In this document: piece after piece, positions 15,775-22,956 of the stretch
Layout of the letters: every line of letters begins with the position of its first letter
Numbering within the stretch: the stretch's first letter is position 1
Virus record (IMG/VR): IMGVR_UViG_3300029309_000072
Location: 1-48,468 of that record
DNA length: 48,468 nucleotides
Source of the DNA: a virus
Direction: 5' to 3' (one strand)
Program-made: the position numbers and the translations under genes
The notes under the pieces: model-generated
Told to the model about the DNA's origin: nothing
Seen by the model: only the letters and a program-made list of their open reading frames with translations
Databases searched by the model: none

Positions 15775-16162
15775 AGACCAAATTAAATTTTTTTTTGATA
15801 AATTAAATTTAGCAAAAGTGCATTGGAATATCATTGCAGATGATGATACTGTTCATCCATTTACAAATATTGATGTAATAAATAGTTTTCAAAACTGTCC
15901 AGAAGATGGTCTAAAAAGCACATATGTCACTCTCTGTCAAATGCACGGAGATAGAATGCAGATTAACTCATTCTTAAAAGGGATAGCTACTCACTACTGT
16001 AATAATAGATTTACACTTATCAAAGCACTTAAAGAGGATTATGAAAAACAAACATCCAAAGAAGGTAAAAAGTTTTTCTATGATTTATTAGCAAAATTTA
16101 CAGAGAGTGATTTAAAAAAAGCAGAAGTCTTAGATTTTTGGAAAGAAATTAATTCTCAATAG
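15761..16162 (+). CDS. Hypothetical protein, GTG start (133 aa)
   Basis: A 133-residue soluble protein starting at GTG 15761 within the end of the previous gene. It contains KVHWNIIADDDTVHPFTNI and TYVTLCQMHGDRMQINSFL, and is mainly helical after residue 55. I do not recognise it. It converges on and overlaps the minus-strand gene at 16149 by 14 bases, with no visible terminator between them. Confidence 0.6.
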   Translation: MTLYRDQIKFFFDKLNLAKVHWNIIADDDTVHPFTNIDVINSFQNCPEDGLKSTYVTLCQMHGDRMQINSFLKGIATHYCNNRFTLIKALKEDYEKQTSKEGKKFFYDLLAKFTESDLKKAEVLDFWKEINSQ

Positions 16163-16589
16163 TCCATTTCTCATATTCACTTTTAAGTCTATTAAAGGTC
16201 ATTACAGATACTGGGTCACTATGAAAATCTGTCCTAGATTTAATACCAAGTATTGCTCTTAAACCTTTAGCAATAGTATCTTCTTGATTGGGAATAACAT
16301 CTAACATCTTTTTTTGTGTTCTTAGAAATCTACCAAAGTTTACTTCTTTACATAACATTCCAGCTTGTTGAATTGTCTTAACAACCTCTTCGTTCTTGTT
16401 GACAACTTCCTCATTCAAACCAGCAATAGCTACCCATTTTTCTGTAGATGGTTGTGGCATTCCGAACATTGATACAAATTCTTCTGCTTTTTCTATAGGT
16501 ATTTCTACTCCAATCTGAATTACATTTCTTGATTTGATAAGTTTGTAATCAGAATAAGTTCCTCTTATAATTCTATTAGTCTTGGTCAT
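16149..16589 (-). CDS. Conserved phage hypothetical protein
   Basis: A 146-residue protein with an N-terminal strand VIQIGVEIPIEKAEEFVSMFG and KWVAIAGLNE, then a C-terminal helical part with AGMLCKEVNFGRFLR and GLRAILGIKSRTDF. This two-part pattern (evIPIE...WVAiA.L plus C...F..FL...LRa..gI.SR) recurs in phages of Alphaproteobacteria next to recombination and replication genes, but its function is unknown. It overlaps the methyltransferase start by four bases, the last gene of the minus-strand DNA-metabolism operon. Confidence 0.65.
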   Translation of the reverse strand: MTKTNRIIRGTYSDYKLIKSRNVIQIGVEIPIEKAEEFVSMFGMPQPSTEKWVAIAGLNEEVVNKNEEVVKTIQQAGMLCKEVNFGRFLRTQKKMLDVIPNQEDTIAKGLRAILGIKSRTDFHSDPVSVMTFNRLKSEYEKWTIEN

Positions 16590-17215
16590 AAAGTTTCACC
16601 ATATTTTATTGCTTTACTTAGTCTTGCTTTGTTTATTTCATTACCTCTAAAAATCATATTATATTTATGTGCCATACGAAATGTGCGACCAAAGCCACAA
16701 CAAGGGTCTAAAACCACTGCGCCGTCAAAAGCACATTGCTGTATTATAGCATCTGTACACTTATCACCAAAGGTATTTGTGATAGAAGATTCATCAAAAC
16801 TAAAGTTATTAGTGTTTGCAAAATACATAATATGCAAAGGTAGTAACTTATGCCCACCTCTATACAAAGTGTTAAAAATTTGTTTCATCTGAAACTCAGT
16901 ATTTTTTTCTATAACATTTCTAAAATAATCAGAGAACCTTAATCCCATTTCAATGATTACAATAGAATTTGACTTGCTATATTTATTGATTATATCACAA
17001 AAGCATTTAACAAAATATTCCCAATCAACCTCAAACTTATTTATATTATTCATTTTAGCATTCATAGTATTCCAAAACTTTAGATTACCAATTCCCCAAG
17101 GTGGGTCAGAATACAATATATCAAACTTTTCGTTGTTCATTAAAAGGTCTATATAACCTTTAGTAATATCTCCGTTTAAAAGTTTATGTTGATTGTATTG
17201 AATTAAATTACTCAT
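16586..17215 (-). CDS. DNA methyltransferase, DPPW type
   Basis: A 209-residue AdoMet-dependent methyltransferase, probably adenine-N6 on DNA. Motif IV is DPPW at 37-40, and the AdoMet-binding motif is at the C-terminus (LDPCCGFGRT, about 169-178) followed by the acidic-loop region FRGNEINKARL. This IV-before-I order is that of permuted (beta-like) enzymes. No restriction partner lies beside it apart from an HNH protein, so it may be an orphan enzyme protecting phage DNA. It is shorter than most, so target recognition must be compact. Confidence 0.85.
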   Translation of the reverse strand: MSNLIQYNQHKLLNGDITKGYIDLLMNNEKFDILYSDPPWGIGNLKFWNTMNAKMNNINKFEVDWEYFVKCFCDIINKYSKSNSIVIIEMGLRFSDYFRNVIEKNTEFQMKQIFNTLYRGGHKLLPLHIMYFANTNNFSFDESSITNTFGDKCTDAIIQQCAFDGAVVLDPCCGFGRTFRMAHKYNMIFRGNEINKARLSKAIKYGETL

Positions 17216-17510
17216 AATATGGGCTTTTCAACCAAAATTGTTGGGCTAACACTTTAAGACTCTGAGTATCACCAAAATATTTCTGCGAAAATTTAGATTC
17301 ACTACCCATCCTATGCAACTCCGTATGATGAAATAGGCATAAGGGAACGAGGTTCTTGTCATTAGACTTTCTTCCCATTCCCTTAATACCATCAAAGGGT
17401 TTTAATAAATGATGTGCCTGTAGGGGAGGTTGGCATTTATCATCACCTACTATGCACCTTTGATTATGTATCCAAGAAAGATGTTGTTTATTTACATATC
17501 GCTTTGTCAT
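17208..17510 (-). CDS. HNH nuclease-like protein (DUF968-like)
   Basis: A roughly 100-residue protein with a cysteine/histidine-rich HNH-like core: CIVGDDKCQPPLQAHHLLKP, GMGRKSNDKNLVPLCLFHH and ELHRMGSE. The AHH, D-K-N and HH-x-x-x-H elements fit the His-metal nuclease fold; phage DUF968 proteins with this pattern are linked to recombination. The start at ATG 17510 overlaps the upstream small gene. It overlaps the methyltransferase start by eight bases. A restriction or packaging role is less likely because it lies in the recombination operon. Confidence 0.75.
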   Translation of the reverse strand: MTKRYVNKQHLSWIHNQRCIVGDDKCQPPLQAHHLLKPFDGIKGMGRKSNDKNLVPLCLFHHTELHRMGSESKFSQKYFGDTQSLKVLAQQFWLKSPYYE

Positions 17511-17637
17511 AATATTTTCTATATGCAGACGGAACAAGTATCTTCTCTCCTTTATGGTCTATTATACAGACTCCTTTTTCATCTGTAATATACCCATCCT
17601 TATTAATAAAACCAATCTTAGAAGGGTACATTGTCAT
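17488..17637 (-). CDS. Small hypothetical protein (49 aa)
   Basis: A 49-residue protein, beginning MTMYPSKIGFINKDGYITDE and containing VCIIDHKGEKILVPSAY, a beta hairpin-like pattern. AAGGA lies just upstream of the ATG, and it overlaps the end of the SSB-like gene by 20 bases and the HNH start by 23, fitting the compact operon. Function unknown. Confidence 0.55.
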   Translation of the reverse strand: MTMYPSKIGFINKDGYITDEKGVCIIDHKGEKILVPSAYRKYYDKAICK

Positions 17638-18022
17638 CTAAATCCTTATCATCCAGTTTCTTTTCAATTTCGTCAAGACCTTTCTCTTGCTCTTTGTCAA
17701 ACTCAACAGAGACAGATAAATAATTTAATTCAGAACCATCATCTCTTTTCTTGACTTGTTTCCATCCAGCAATCTTAAAATTAAAAGTATTAAATTCAAA
17801 ATTACCATAAACATCTGGTTGGTTTGAACCTTGTTCTTTTTTTGTATTAATATTAAAATAACCGACCTTGACATAAATAGGAAACTTTTTCTTACCTTCT
17901 TTATTTGTGTATTCCGAAACAAGAAACTGCTGGTCATCCCCATTAACATTTATTTTTCCACCTTTAAATATTTTATCAGTAGAATTATATAATGCTCCTC
18001 TGTTTAATTTTTTATCTTCCAT
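17618..18022 (-). CDS. SSB-like single-stranded DNA-binding protein
   Basis: A 134-residue protein. The start at 18022 has AAAGGAG upstream. Residues about 20-105 form a beta-rich domain (KFPIYVKVGYFNI, FNFKIAGWKQVKKR, LNYLSVSVEF) similar to DUF736/OB-like phage proteins. The last 25 residues are acidic and end DDNVPF, close to the DDDIPF tip by which bacterial SSB recruits partner proteins. With the exonuclease and ERF genes upstream in the same operon, a role in coating ssDNA during recombination and replication is likely. Confidence 0.72.
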   Translation of the reverse strand: MEDKKLNRGALYNSTDKIFKGGKINVNGDDQQFLVSEYTNKEGKKKFPIYVKVGYFNINTKKEQGSNQPDVYGNFEFNTFNFKIAGWKQVKKRDDGSELNYLSVSVEFDKEQEKGLDEIEKKLDDKDLDDNVPF

Positions 18023-18023
18023 A

Positions 18024-18254
18024 TTATACTCCTTTAATTTCACCTTTATATTTATATCTAGCATATCTAACCTTGTGACCATATTTGTCAGTTGCATCTT
18101 CAATGTCAGTTATAATATTATAATTATTCTTTAGATTAAAAATAATACTACTTAATCTCATTGAACCATAATAGTCATAAGCATCTTTAGGTGTAATTGA
18201 TTTATATTTTTTAAGATGTGCTAAGACCTTTTGTGTTTTGTTAAATTTAGGCAT
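18024..18254 (-). CDS. Helix-turn-helix protein (HTH_39-like)
   Basis: A 76-residue winged-helix-like protein: FNKTQKVLAHLKKYKSITPK, then DAYDYYGSMRLSSIIFNLK and a wing with YARYKYKG, matching the HTH_39 pattern of short phage proteins. It may bind DNA as a regulator or help the recombination proteins beside it. It lies between ERF (overlap eight bases) and the SSB-like gene (one base apart). Confidence 0.75.
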   Translation of the reverse strand: MPKFNKTQKVLAHLKKYKSITPKDAYDYYGSMRLSSIIFNLKNNYNIITDIEDATDKYGHKVRYARYKYKGEIKGV

Positions 18255-18939
18255 TAAGAATCTCCCTTGCTAAGTTAATATTTTTTTGAACGATTTCGTT
18301 TGGTTCTTTCTTTAATAGTTTCTCTGCAAAACTAAAGCATTTTGCATATTCACGAAGTCTAGGTGTTCCTCTTCCATCATTCTTTTGTATATAATTTACA
18401 AGACTATTTAACTGTTTAGACCAAAGAACAATGTCAGATGTATTAACTTCATTACCTTTATAATCAATATATTTTAAAGTATTAACTTCTATACTTGGTT
18501 TGTCGGCTTCTTGACCAGCATTTCCATCATCATCTGTATCTATATCACCTTCAAGGTTTAACATAGGTTGAAGCAGATACCTTCTTAGATAGGTTATTTT
18601 GCTACCTACAGTTTGGATATTGTCATATGTACCCATATCTGCACTAGAACTAAGAAACTGTCCACTCTCGGTGTGTATAATCGTTTGTACGAAAAAGTTT
18701 TTAGTGTTTATTCTACACATACAAGAATGTATGGATAGTTTGTGTTTTTTTAAGCTAGGCATACACGATTCAAAAATGTCTGCTAGTGTAGAATACTCAC
18801 TTCTAAAATGAGGATTTTTACCAGACTTTTTTAAAGGTTGAAAATCTTCTTGCGATTTTGATAAAGCAACAAGTATCTTATCAGTTTCATCACTAGAATA
18901 TTTTATGAAGGCATTACCTTCAGCAGTTGTATGTATCAT
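18247..18939 (-). CDS. erf: ERF-family single-strand annealing protein
   Basis: A 230-residue recombinase of the ERF family (PF04404), which anneals complementary single strands during phage recombination and genome circularisation. Family features: KILVALSKSQEDFQPLKKSG, NPHFRSEYSTLADI, a beta region HTESGQFL and GSKITYLRRYLL near residue 115-130, then an acidic DIDTDDDGNAG. The start at 18939 is chosen for GGAG seven bases upstream; it overlaps the exonuclease stop as ATGA. The C-terminal helical part is probably oligomerisation or partner binding. Confidence 0.9.
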   Translation of the reverse strand: MIHTTAEGNAFIKYSSDETDKILVALSKSQEDFQPLKKSGKNPHFRSEYSTLADIFESCMPSLKKHKLSIHSCMCRINTKNFFVQTIIHTESGQFLSSSADMGTYDNIQTVGSKITYLRRYLLQPMLNLEGDIDTDDDGNAGQEADKPSIEVNTLKYIDYKGNEVNTSDIVLWSKQLNSLVNYIQKNDGRGTPRLREYAKCFSFAEKLLKKEPNEIVQKNINLAREILNA

Positions 18940-19688
18940 TTTATACTCCATAGTTTTTTTGCATTGTTAATATCATCTTGACCCCATTCCCAAGAGTCCA
19001 GATTTGGATAGTGCATTGAAGCGATTTCTTTTATATCATCAGATATAGATAGAAACTTCTCAATACCTTGACAGATAGCAACGACTTCTTTCATTGTGTT
19101 TTCAATATTACTAACACGATAAGTGGTGCAATGTTTTTTAGAAGCATAGTCAACCCAAGCATCTTTATTTGTTGCAGTAGAATATATTGCTAATTGTCTA
19201 TTAACCGAATGAGGTAATGCAGATGGAATTGCTCTAGTGGTTTTTAAATCTCTAATGCTTCTTTCACATTCTAAATCTATGTAACCAATAATAGGTAACT
19301 TTAGACCATCTATATTTAATTCAACTTTGGATTGCATTTTGATAGGTTCATCATCAATATTATAATAAGTCGGAAATCCAGACATAACATAGTGTGGAAT
19401 ATCTGCTCTTTCTTTTTCTATTTTTTTCTCATCAAATTTTTGATTAAGACCTAGTAACTCAGAACTATAAAATGCTAAAGCATCATCTATATGCTCTTGG
19501 ATGTTTTTTTCTTTATAAAAAGGAACTGATAATAATTGTTTCTCAACTGCACTCCCTCGTAGTGTTGAAGGATTACCATTGAAATCATCATACCCAGCAA
19601 CCTTTAAAATAAATTTTGATTTATCACGAACAAATAGATTTATTGTTGATGCAGAAAAATATTCTATATAGTTTTCTAGTTTACTCAT
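18936..19688 (-). CDS. PD-(D/E)XK exonuclease, RecB/Cas4-like
   Basis: A 250-residue nuclease. Motifs: N-terminal SASTINLFVRDKSKFIL and RGSAVEKQL, then GYIDLECERSIRDLKTT (Asp ... DxK catalytic pair, about residues 142-160), and Q-x-x-IY at RQLAIY. This is the PDDEXK_1 (PF12705) pattern used by phage exonucleases that make 3' tails for an annealing protein. It is the first gene of the minus-strand operon and directly precedes ERF. A GAGG site lies before the ATG and a near-consensus promoter upstream. Confidence 0.85.
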   Translation of the reverse strand: MSKLENYIEYFSASTINLFVRDKSKFILKVAGYDDFNGNPSTLRGSAVEKQLLSVPFYKEKNIQEHIDDALAFYSSELLGLNQKFDEKKIEKERADIPHYVMSGFPTYYNIDDEPIKMQSKVELNIDGLKLPIIGYIDLECERSIRDLKTTRAIPSALPHSVNRQLAIYSTATNKDAWVDYASKKHCTTYRVSNIENTMKEVVAICQGIEKFLSISDDIKEIASMHYPNLDSWEWGQDDINNAKKLWSIK

Positions 19689-19716
19689 ATTACCTCGTTG
19701 GGTTTTTTATGAGTTC

Positions 19717-19744
19717 AGTATATACAAAAAGTACAACTTGTCAA
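19717..19744 (-). promoter_or_regulatory. Promoter of the recombination operon
   Basis: Minus strand: TTGACA (19739-19744), 16 bases, TATACT (19717-19722). Its -35 box overlaps, base for base, the -35 box TTGTCA of the divergent promoter for the HTH gene, so the two should compete for RNA polymerase. Confidence 0.85.
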
Positions 19745-19765
19745 ATTAAAATAATGCCTTATAAT
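19738..19765 (+). promoter_or_regulatory. Divergent promoter giving a leaderless HTH transcript
   Basis: TTGTCA (19738-19743), 16 bases, TATAAT (19760-19765). The expected transcription start, about seven bases on, falls at the ATG at 19772, so the mRNA would be leaderless, as for lambda cI from its maintenance promoter. Confidence 0.75.
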
Positions 19766-19771
19766 ATTAAT

Positions 19772-19969
19772 ATGAATTTAAAAGACTATTTAAAACTAAA
19801 TGGGATATCCAGAGAGAAGTTTGCAAACGAAATGGGCGTCAGCTACGCATCTGTGATAAAATGGGTTTATGGTGGTAGATTTCCAAGACCAAGTGCATTG
19901 AACAAAATATATGAACTTACAGAAGGAAAAGTACAGGCCAATGACTTCTTACAACAAATTCAAAAATAA
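19772..19969 (+). CDS. Small HTH repressor-like regulator
   Basis: A 65-residue DNA-binding protein: LKDYLKLNGISREKFANEMG followed by VSYASVIKWVYGGRFPRPSAL and a final helix, a complete Cro/YdaS-like HTH with little else. The start at 19772 is inferred from the -10 box seven bases upstream and the absence of a ribosome site; an in-frame ATG at 19754 lies before the predicted transcript. It faces the recombination operon across overlapping promoters, so it probably regulates that switch and itself. No integrase is present, so a lysogeny role is uncertain. Confidence 0.8.
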   Translation: MNLKDYLKLNGISREKFANEMGVSYASVIKWVYGGRFPRPSALNKIYELTEGKVQANDFLQQIQK

Positions 19970-20273
19970 ACCACAAGTTGTTGACGGCATTAGATTTGAT
20001 TCTATCAAAGAAGCAAATAGATATTCTGAATTAAAACTAATGTTAAGAGAAAATGAAATAAAAGATTTGGAATGTCATCCAAAGATTCCATTGATTGTAA
20101 ACGATAAAAAAATTGGAACTTATGTAGCAGACTTTAGATATTACGACAATGCTTTTAAGAAAACAATAATTGAAGATGTAAAGTCAGTTGCAACAAAGAC
20201 TCCAGTATATAATCTAAAAAAAAAGATATTAGCTACATACACTCCCCCCATTGAAATTGTAGAGATTTTCTAG
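19941..20273 (+). CDS. DUF1064 nuclease-like protein
   Basis: A 110-residue protein of the DUF1064 family (PF06356), predicted PD-(D/E)XK nuclease, possibly a Holliday-junction resolvase. Family elements: SYNKFKNKPQVVDGIRFDSI, KEANRYSELKLM, then VADFRYYD, IIEDVKS (acidic residue and Lys of the active site) and YNLKKKIL. The start at 19941 is inside the end of the HTH gene. Length is normal. Confidence 0.85.
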   Translation: MTSYNKFKNKPQVVDGIRFDSIKEANRYSELKLMLRENEIKDLECHPKIPLIVNDKKIGTYVADFRYYDNAFKKTIIEDVKSVATKTPVYNLKKKILATYTPPIEIVEIF

Positions 20274-20341
20274 TATATTATAATTAGCCAGATGGCAAAT
20301 TAATCAGATTCCAAATGGGATTTACAAAAAGGGAAAACTAA

Positions 20342-20788
20342 ATGTTAGACCCAATCTCAGTTCTTGGAATTGCAACAACAGCATTTAATACTTTGAAAAA
20401 AGGATTTGAACTTGGTAAAGATGCCGAGTCAATGATAAAAGATGTGGGTCGCTTTATGCACTCTGTTGACGATATTAAGAACGCACACAAAAGTAAAAAG
20501 GGAAAAATTGGTTCTGTAGAAGAAGAAAGTTTAGAAACATATGTTGCATTAAAAAAAGCAAAACAAATGGAAGATGAGTTACGAAATTTTATGAACGCAA
20601 ATTATGGACTCAATGCCTGGAATGACATATTACGCATTCAAGCCAGATTACGCAAAGAAAGAAAAGAAGCAATCCTTAGAGCAAAAAGAGAAAGAGAAAA
20701 ATTAATAATGTATATATTGATAGCTATTGGTGGCTTATGTTCTTTATGGGTAGTGTTCTACATTATCTGGAAAGCAATGGGAAGATAA
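20342..20788 (+). CDS. Marine phage coiled-coil membrane-tail protein
   Basis: A 148-residue protein with N-terminal MLDPISVLGIATTAFNTLKK, a helical middle with ETYVALKKAKQMEDEL and NDILRIQARLRKERKEAILR, and a C-terminal membrane helix (YILIAIGGLCSLWVVFYII, about 124-142). Proteins with this start and RIQAR...RKER core recur in marine phages, with no assigned function. AAAGGG lies upstream. It heads a series of tiny membrane proteins. Confidence 0.75.
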   Translation: MLDPISVLGIATTAFNTLKKGFELGKDAESMIKDVGRFMHSVDDIKNAHKSKKGKIGSVEEESLETYVALKKAKQMEDELRNFMNANYGLNAWNDILRIQARLRKERKEAILRAKREREKLIMYILIAIGGLCSLWVVFYIIWKAMGR

Positions 20789-20791
20789 TCT

Positions 20792-20899
20792 ATGGATAGA
20801 TTTCTAAAAAAATGTATGTCATCGCATTGGTTTTGGATATATTTATTTGTTATAATATCTTCTGCAATAATTACATTCATTGAATTTTTGACAACATAA
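20792..20899 (+). CDS. Tiny membrane protein (35 aa)
   Basis: A 35-residue protein: MDRFLKKCMSSHWFWIYLFV followed by IISSAIITFIEFLTT, essentially one membrane helix with a basic start. It begins three bases after the previous stop without a strong ribosome site, probably by coupling. Function unknown. Confidence 0.55.
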   Translation: MDRFLKKCMSSHWFWIYLFVIISSAIITFIEFLTT

Positions 20900-21067
20900 T
20901 TGCGAAAACTAAAAAGAAAACTTAAATGGAAACGATTTCCAAAGATTTCTGTCTTACCTTACAAATCTCCTGTTGTGTGTTGGCATAGTACAAAAAAAAG
21001 TGTATTGTTAGAGGGAGAAGAAGAGTATAGGGATATAATTATACCGAAGGACAAAAAAAATGATTAA
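20900..21067 (+). CDS. Possible small basic protein, TTG start
   Basis: A possible 55-residue protein from TTG directly after the previous stop, rich in Lys/Arg at the start (LRKLKRKLKWKRFPKI) with a C-terminal acidic part (LLEGEEEYRDIII). It overlaps the next ATG by eight bases and fills a 160-base space in a tightly packed operon. No ribosome site is visible, so it is only probable. Confidence 0.4.
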   Translation: MRKLKRKLKWKRFPKISVLPYKSPVVCWHSTKKSVLLEGEEEYRDIIIPKDKKND

Positions 21068-21269
21068 CAAAACGACTTATCAAAAAAACAGAAGATATAT
21101 GGCGTGGTGTGCTTTGATTATGATGTTTATTTCCACCATTGCCGTTCTAATCAATCCAGATAAATTTGCAAAAGCTGATTCAATATTGATGATGATGTAT
21201 GGTTCTTTATCAGCACTTGTTGGTGCATATTTTGGATTTGCAAAAAACAACAATGACAAAAGCAAATAA
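21060..21269 (+). CDS. Small two-span membrane protein
   Basis: A 69-residue protein with two predicted membrane helices: YMAWCALIMMFISTIAVLI (about 13-31) and ILMMMYGSLSALVGAYFGF (about 42-60), and a basic tail. The YGSLSALVGAYFGF block is common in small phage/holin-like membrane proteins of marine phages. Holin-like function is possible, but a separate holin lies at 12105. Confidence 0.7.
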   Translation: MINKTTYQKNRRYMAWCALIMMFISTIAVLINPDKFAKADSILMMMYGSLSALVGAYFGFAKNNNDKSK

Positions 21270-21369
21270 AATAATATTTGTGCTTCTGGTTATAGAAATA
21301 TCCTTACACATAGCAGAAATTCTTTTTGATATGTTTCAACATATTCACTTTTACGGATTTAATTGGTGA
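21253..21369 (+). CDS. Tiny membrane protein with LHIAE motif (38 aa)
   Basis: A 38-residue protein: MTKANKIIFVLLVIEISLHI then AEILFDMFQHIHFYGFNW. One membrane helix with an in-helix His/Glu pair. It overlaps the previous gene by 17 bases and the next GTG start by four. The LHI-x-E...D pattern is repeated in the following small protein, suggesting duplication. Confidence 0.55.
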   Translation: MTKANKIIFVLLVIEISLHIAEILFDMFQHIHFYGFNW

Positions 21370-21506
21370 GATACGCCTATAAAAATAAAGCTAACAAACG
21401 AATGTACTATATTTTATTATTTGGTATAGGCTTACATATTTTAGAACTGTGGTTAGATATATCTTTTTTTGATTATTTAAAAAAATTGGATTGGGAAGAT
21501 GATTAA
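21366..21506 (+). CDS. Tiny membrane protein with LHILE motif, GTG start (46 aa)
   Basis: A 46-residue protein starting at GTG 21366: basic MRYAYKNKANKR, a membrane helix YYILLFGIGLHILELWLDI, then FFDYLKKLDWEDD. It aligns with the preceding tiny protein around LHI-x-E-x-x-x-D and a final hydrophobic/aromatic stretch. It overlaps neighbours on both sides. Function unknown. Confidence 0.55.
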   Translation: MRYAYKNKANKRMYYILLFGIGLHILELWLDISFFDYLKKLDWEDD

Positions 21507-21711
21507 GATTGTAAAAAAAATAAAAGAAAGGTTTGCAAATGCAGACAATGTAATTGATGGAATAGTGGATATTGGATTGTTAGTCTTTGATGTGTTGTCA
21601 TCACCAATTTTGTTAGTGATGAGACTTGTACGATATTACATAAAGAAATGGATAAAAACATTCATCAAAACATTCTTAAAAAAAACATATCACAAAATAT
21701 ATGACAAATAA
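21499..21711 (+). CDS. Small basic membrane-associated protein
   Basis: A 70-residue protein: KIVKKIKERFANADNVIDG, a hydrophobic segment IVDIGLLVFDVLSSPILLVM, then a strongly basic amphipathic end (YYIKKWIKTFIKTFLKKTY). It may sit at the inner face of the membrane. Last gene of this plus-strand run; it starts inside the previous gene and ends one base before the convergent DUF3846 gene stop. Confidence 0.6.
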   Translation: MIKIVKKIKERFANADNVIDGIVDIGLLVFDVLSSPILLVMRLVRYYIKKWIKTFIKTFLKKTYHKIYDK

Positions 21712-22017
21712 TTACCAATGGTCTTTTCTAAGATTCTTTGGGATATAGATAGCATTCCCAACAATGACATCATAGAACTGATATGAATTGTTATCAGAAG
21801 AAAAACTTCTCTCCCAGACCTCAGTTGCATATCTATTAATACTTTTGTTCCTTAGTTTACCTTCTTCACAGATTAAGAAACAATCTCCACCCATAAGATT
21901 GACACATTCAATCATATCAGTTCCTACTAATTCATATGCTTCTTTTAGGGTTGGAATCTCTTCTTCTTTTTTTACAATGTAAGTCAAGATTCCATTAGCA
22001 CCTAAGTTTACTTTCAC
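21712..22017 (-). CDS. DUF3846-family protein, GTG start
   Basis: A 101-residue protein resembling DUF3846 (PF12957): TLKEAYELVGTDMIECVNL, the CFLICEEGKLRNKSINRYA block (lx-x-nEeGkl...N..At) and DVIVGNAIYI at the end. These proteins are widespread in phages and plasmids, function unknown. The GTG start at 22017 overlaps the upstream stop as TAGTG with GGAGG before it, so it is coupled to the small gene upstream. Confidence 0.8.
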   Translation of the reverse strand: MKVNLGANGILTYIVKKEEEIPTLKEAYELVGTDMIECVNLMGGDCFLICEEGKLRNKSINRYATEVWERSFSSDNNSYQFYDVIVGNAIYIPKNLRKDHW

Positions 22018-22193
22018 TATTCCTCCATTCTCTCAAAGTCAGTAATAATATCTTCTTTGTTTTTTATTACTGTATTAATCTTATCTATTGCTACACCAAG
22101 ATTTGCTTCTGCTTCATCATTTGTTGCAACTGCTTTAAGCATAAAAGATTTTACCTTCTGTAAGTTGTTAATGTCTTCTAAAATATCATTCAT
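22017..22193 (-). CDS. Small helical protein (58 aa)
   Basis: A 58-residue all-helical protein: MNDILEDINNLQKVKSFMLK, then NDEAEANLGVAIDKINTVIK and DFERMEE. CAGGAGTAAATAA precedes the ATG and a promoter lies upstream. First gene of a two-gene minus-strand unit with the DUF3846 gene. Function unknown. Confidence 0.7.
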   Translation of the reverse strand: MNDILEDINNLQKVKSFMLKAVATNDEAEANLGVAIDKINTVIKNKEDIITDFERMEE

Positions 22194-22223
22194 TTATTTA
22201 CTCCTGTTGTTGTTTATAAACTC

Positions 22224-22251
22224 ATAGTACAGTAAATAATATTATATGCAA
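22224..22251 (-). promoter_or_regulatory. Promoter for the DUF3846 unit
   Basis: Minus strand: TTGCAT (22246-22251), 16 bases, TACTAT (22224-22229), about 30 bases before the ATG. It is divergent from the replication operon starting at 22315. Confidence 0.6.
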
Positions 22252-22314
22252 GTTTTTTTGTACAAAAAGTAAAAGATATTTGAAATAAAATAAATTTAGT
22301 ATAAAGTCAAATTT

Positions 22315-22947
22315 ATGAGTTTTAAATGTATTGCAAATTGTATTGAGGTAAATGACATAAAATCTACTACAAAACTCGTATTAATTATGTTAGCAAATTA
22401 TGCTGATGAAAATAATCAAACATTTCCAAGTAAAAAACATTTAGCAAAAATTTGTAATTGTGACGATAGAACTGTAACCAGATGCCTTTTAGAATTAGAG
22501 CAAAAAAAGTACATAAAAAAAGAAACAAGATTTATTGATGGTAGACAAACATCAAACCTTTACACTATAAAAATAAAAGACTTAGGGGGTGCAAATCTGT
22601 CACCCTCCCCCACCACAAATATGTCACCCCAATATACTATCATTAAAGATACTAAAGAGGTTATTAAAAAAAAGAGTAATGGAAGAAATGAATATTCAGA
22701 AGAGTTTGAAGAGTTCTGGAAACTATATCCAGATTCAGACCATAAAACTAAAAAGGATAAGACTTTTATAGAGTGGAAAAAATATCCAGATAAACAACAA
22801 TTAAAAAAGTTTCTTAATAATTACATTCAAAGAAAGGGGGGGAGATTTATTCATAATCCATATAATTGGTTTAAAGATAAAGTATATCTAAACTATAAAT
22901 CTGATATAATAAAAGAACAAAAAACAAAAAACTCACTAGCTGGGTAA
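22315..22947 (+). CDS. Replication initiator-like HTH_36 protein
   Basis: A 210-residue protein with an N-terminal winged helix of the HTH_36 / phage replication O type: STTKLVLIMLANYADENNQT, PSKKHLAKICNCDDRTVTRC, then LELEQKKYIKKETRF. The C-terminal half has EEFWKLYPDSDHKTKKDKTFIEWKK-like spacing (FW.lYP...K..A...W) seen in phage replication proteins. No ribosome site; a TATAAA box ends ten bases before ATG, so the message may be nearly leaderless. It directly precedes the primase-helicase. Confidence 0.8.
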   Translation: MSFKCIANCIEVNDIKSTTKLVLIMLANYADENNQTFPSKKHLAKICNCDDRTVTRCLLELEQKKYIKKETRFIDGRQTSNLYTIKIKDLGGANLSPSPTTNMSPQYTIIKDTKEVIKKKSNGRNEYSEEFEEFWKLYPDSDHKTKKDKTFIEWKKYPDKQQLKKFLNNYIQRKGGRFIHNPYNWFKDKVYLNYKSDIIKEQKTKNSLAG

Positions 22948-22956
22948 GGAGTAGTA

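Noticed and set aside
22280-22305. Sigma-70 promoter for the replication operon (TTGAAA and TATAAA)
   Set aside because: The spacer is only 14 bases; a promoter probably lies here but this pairing is not convincing.
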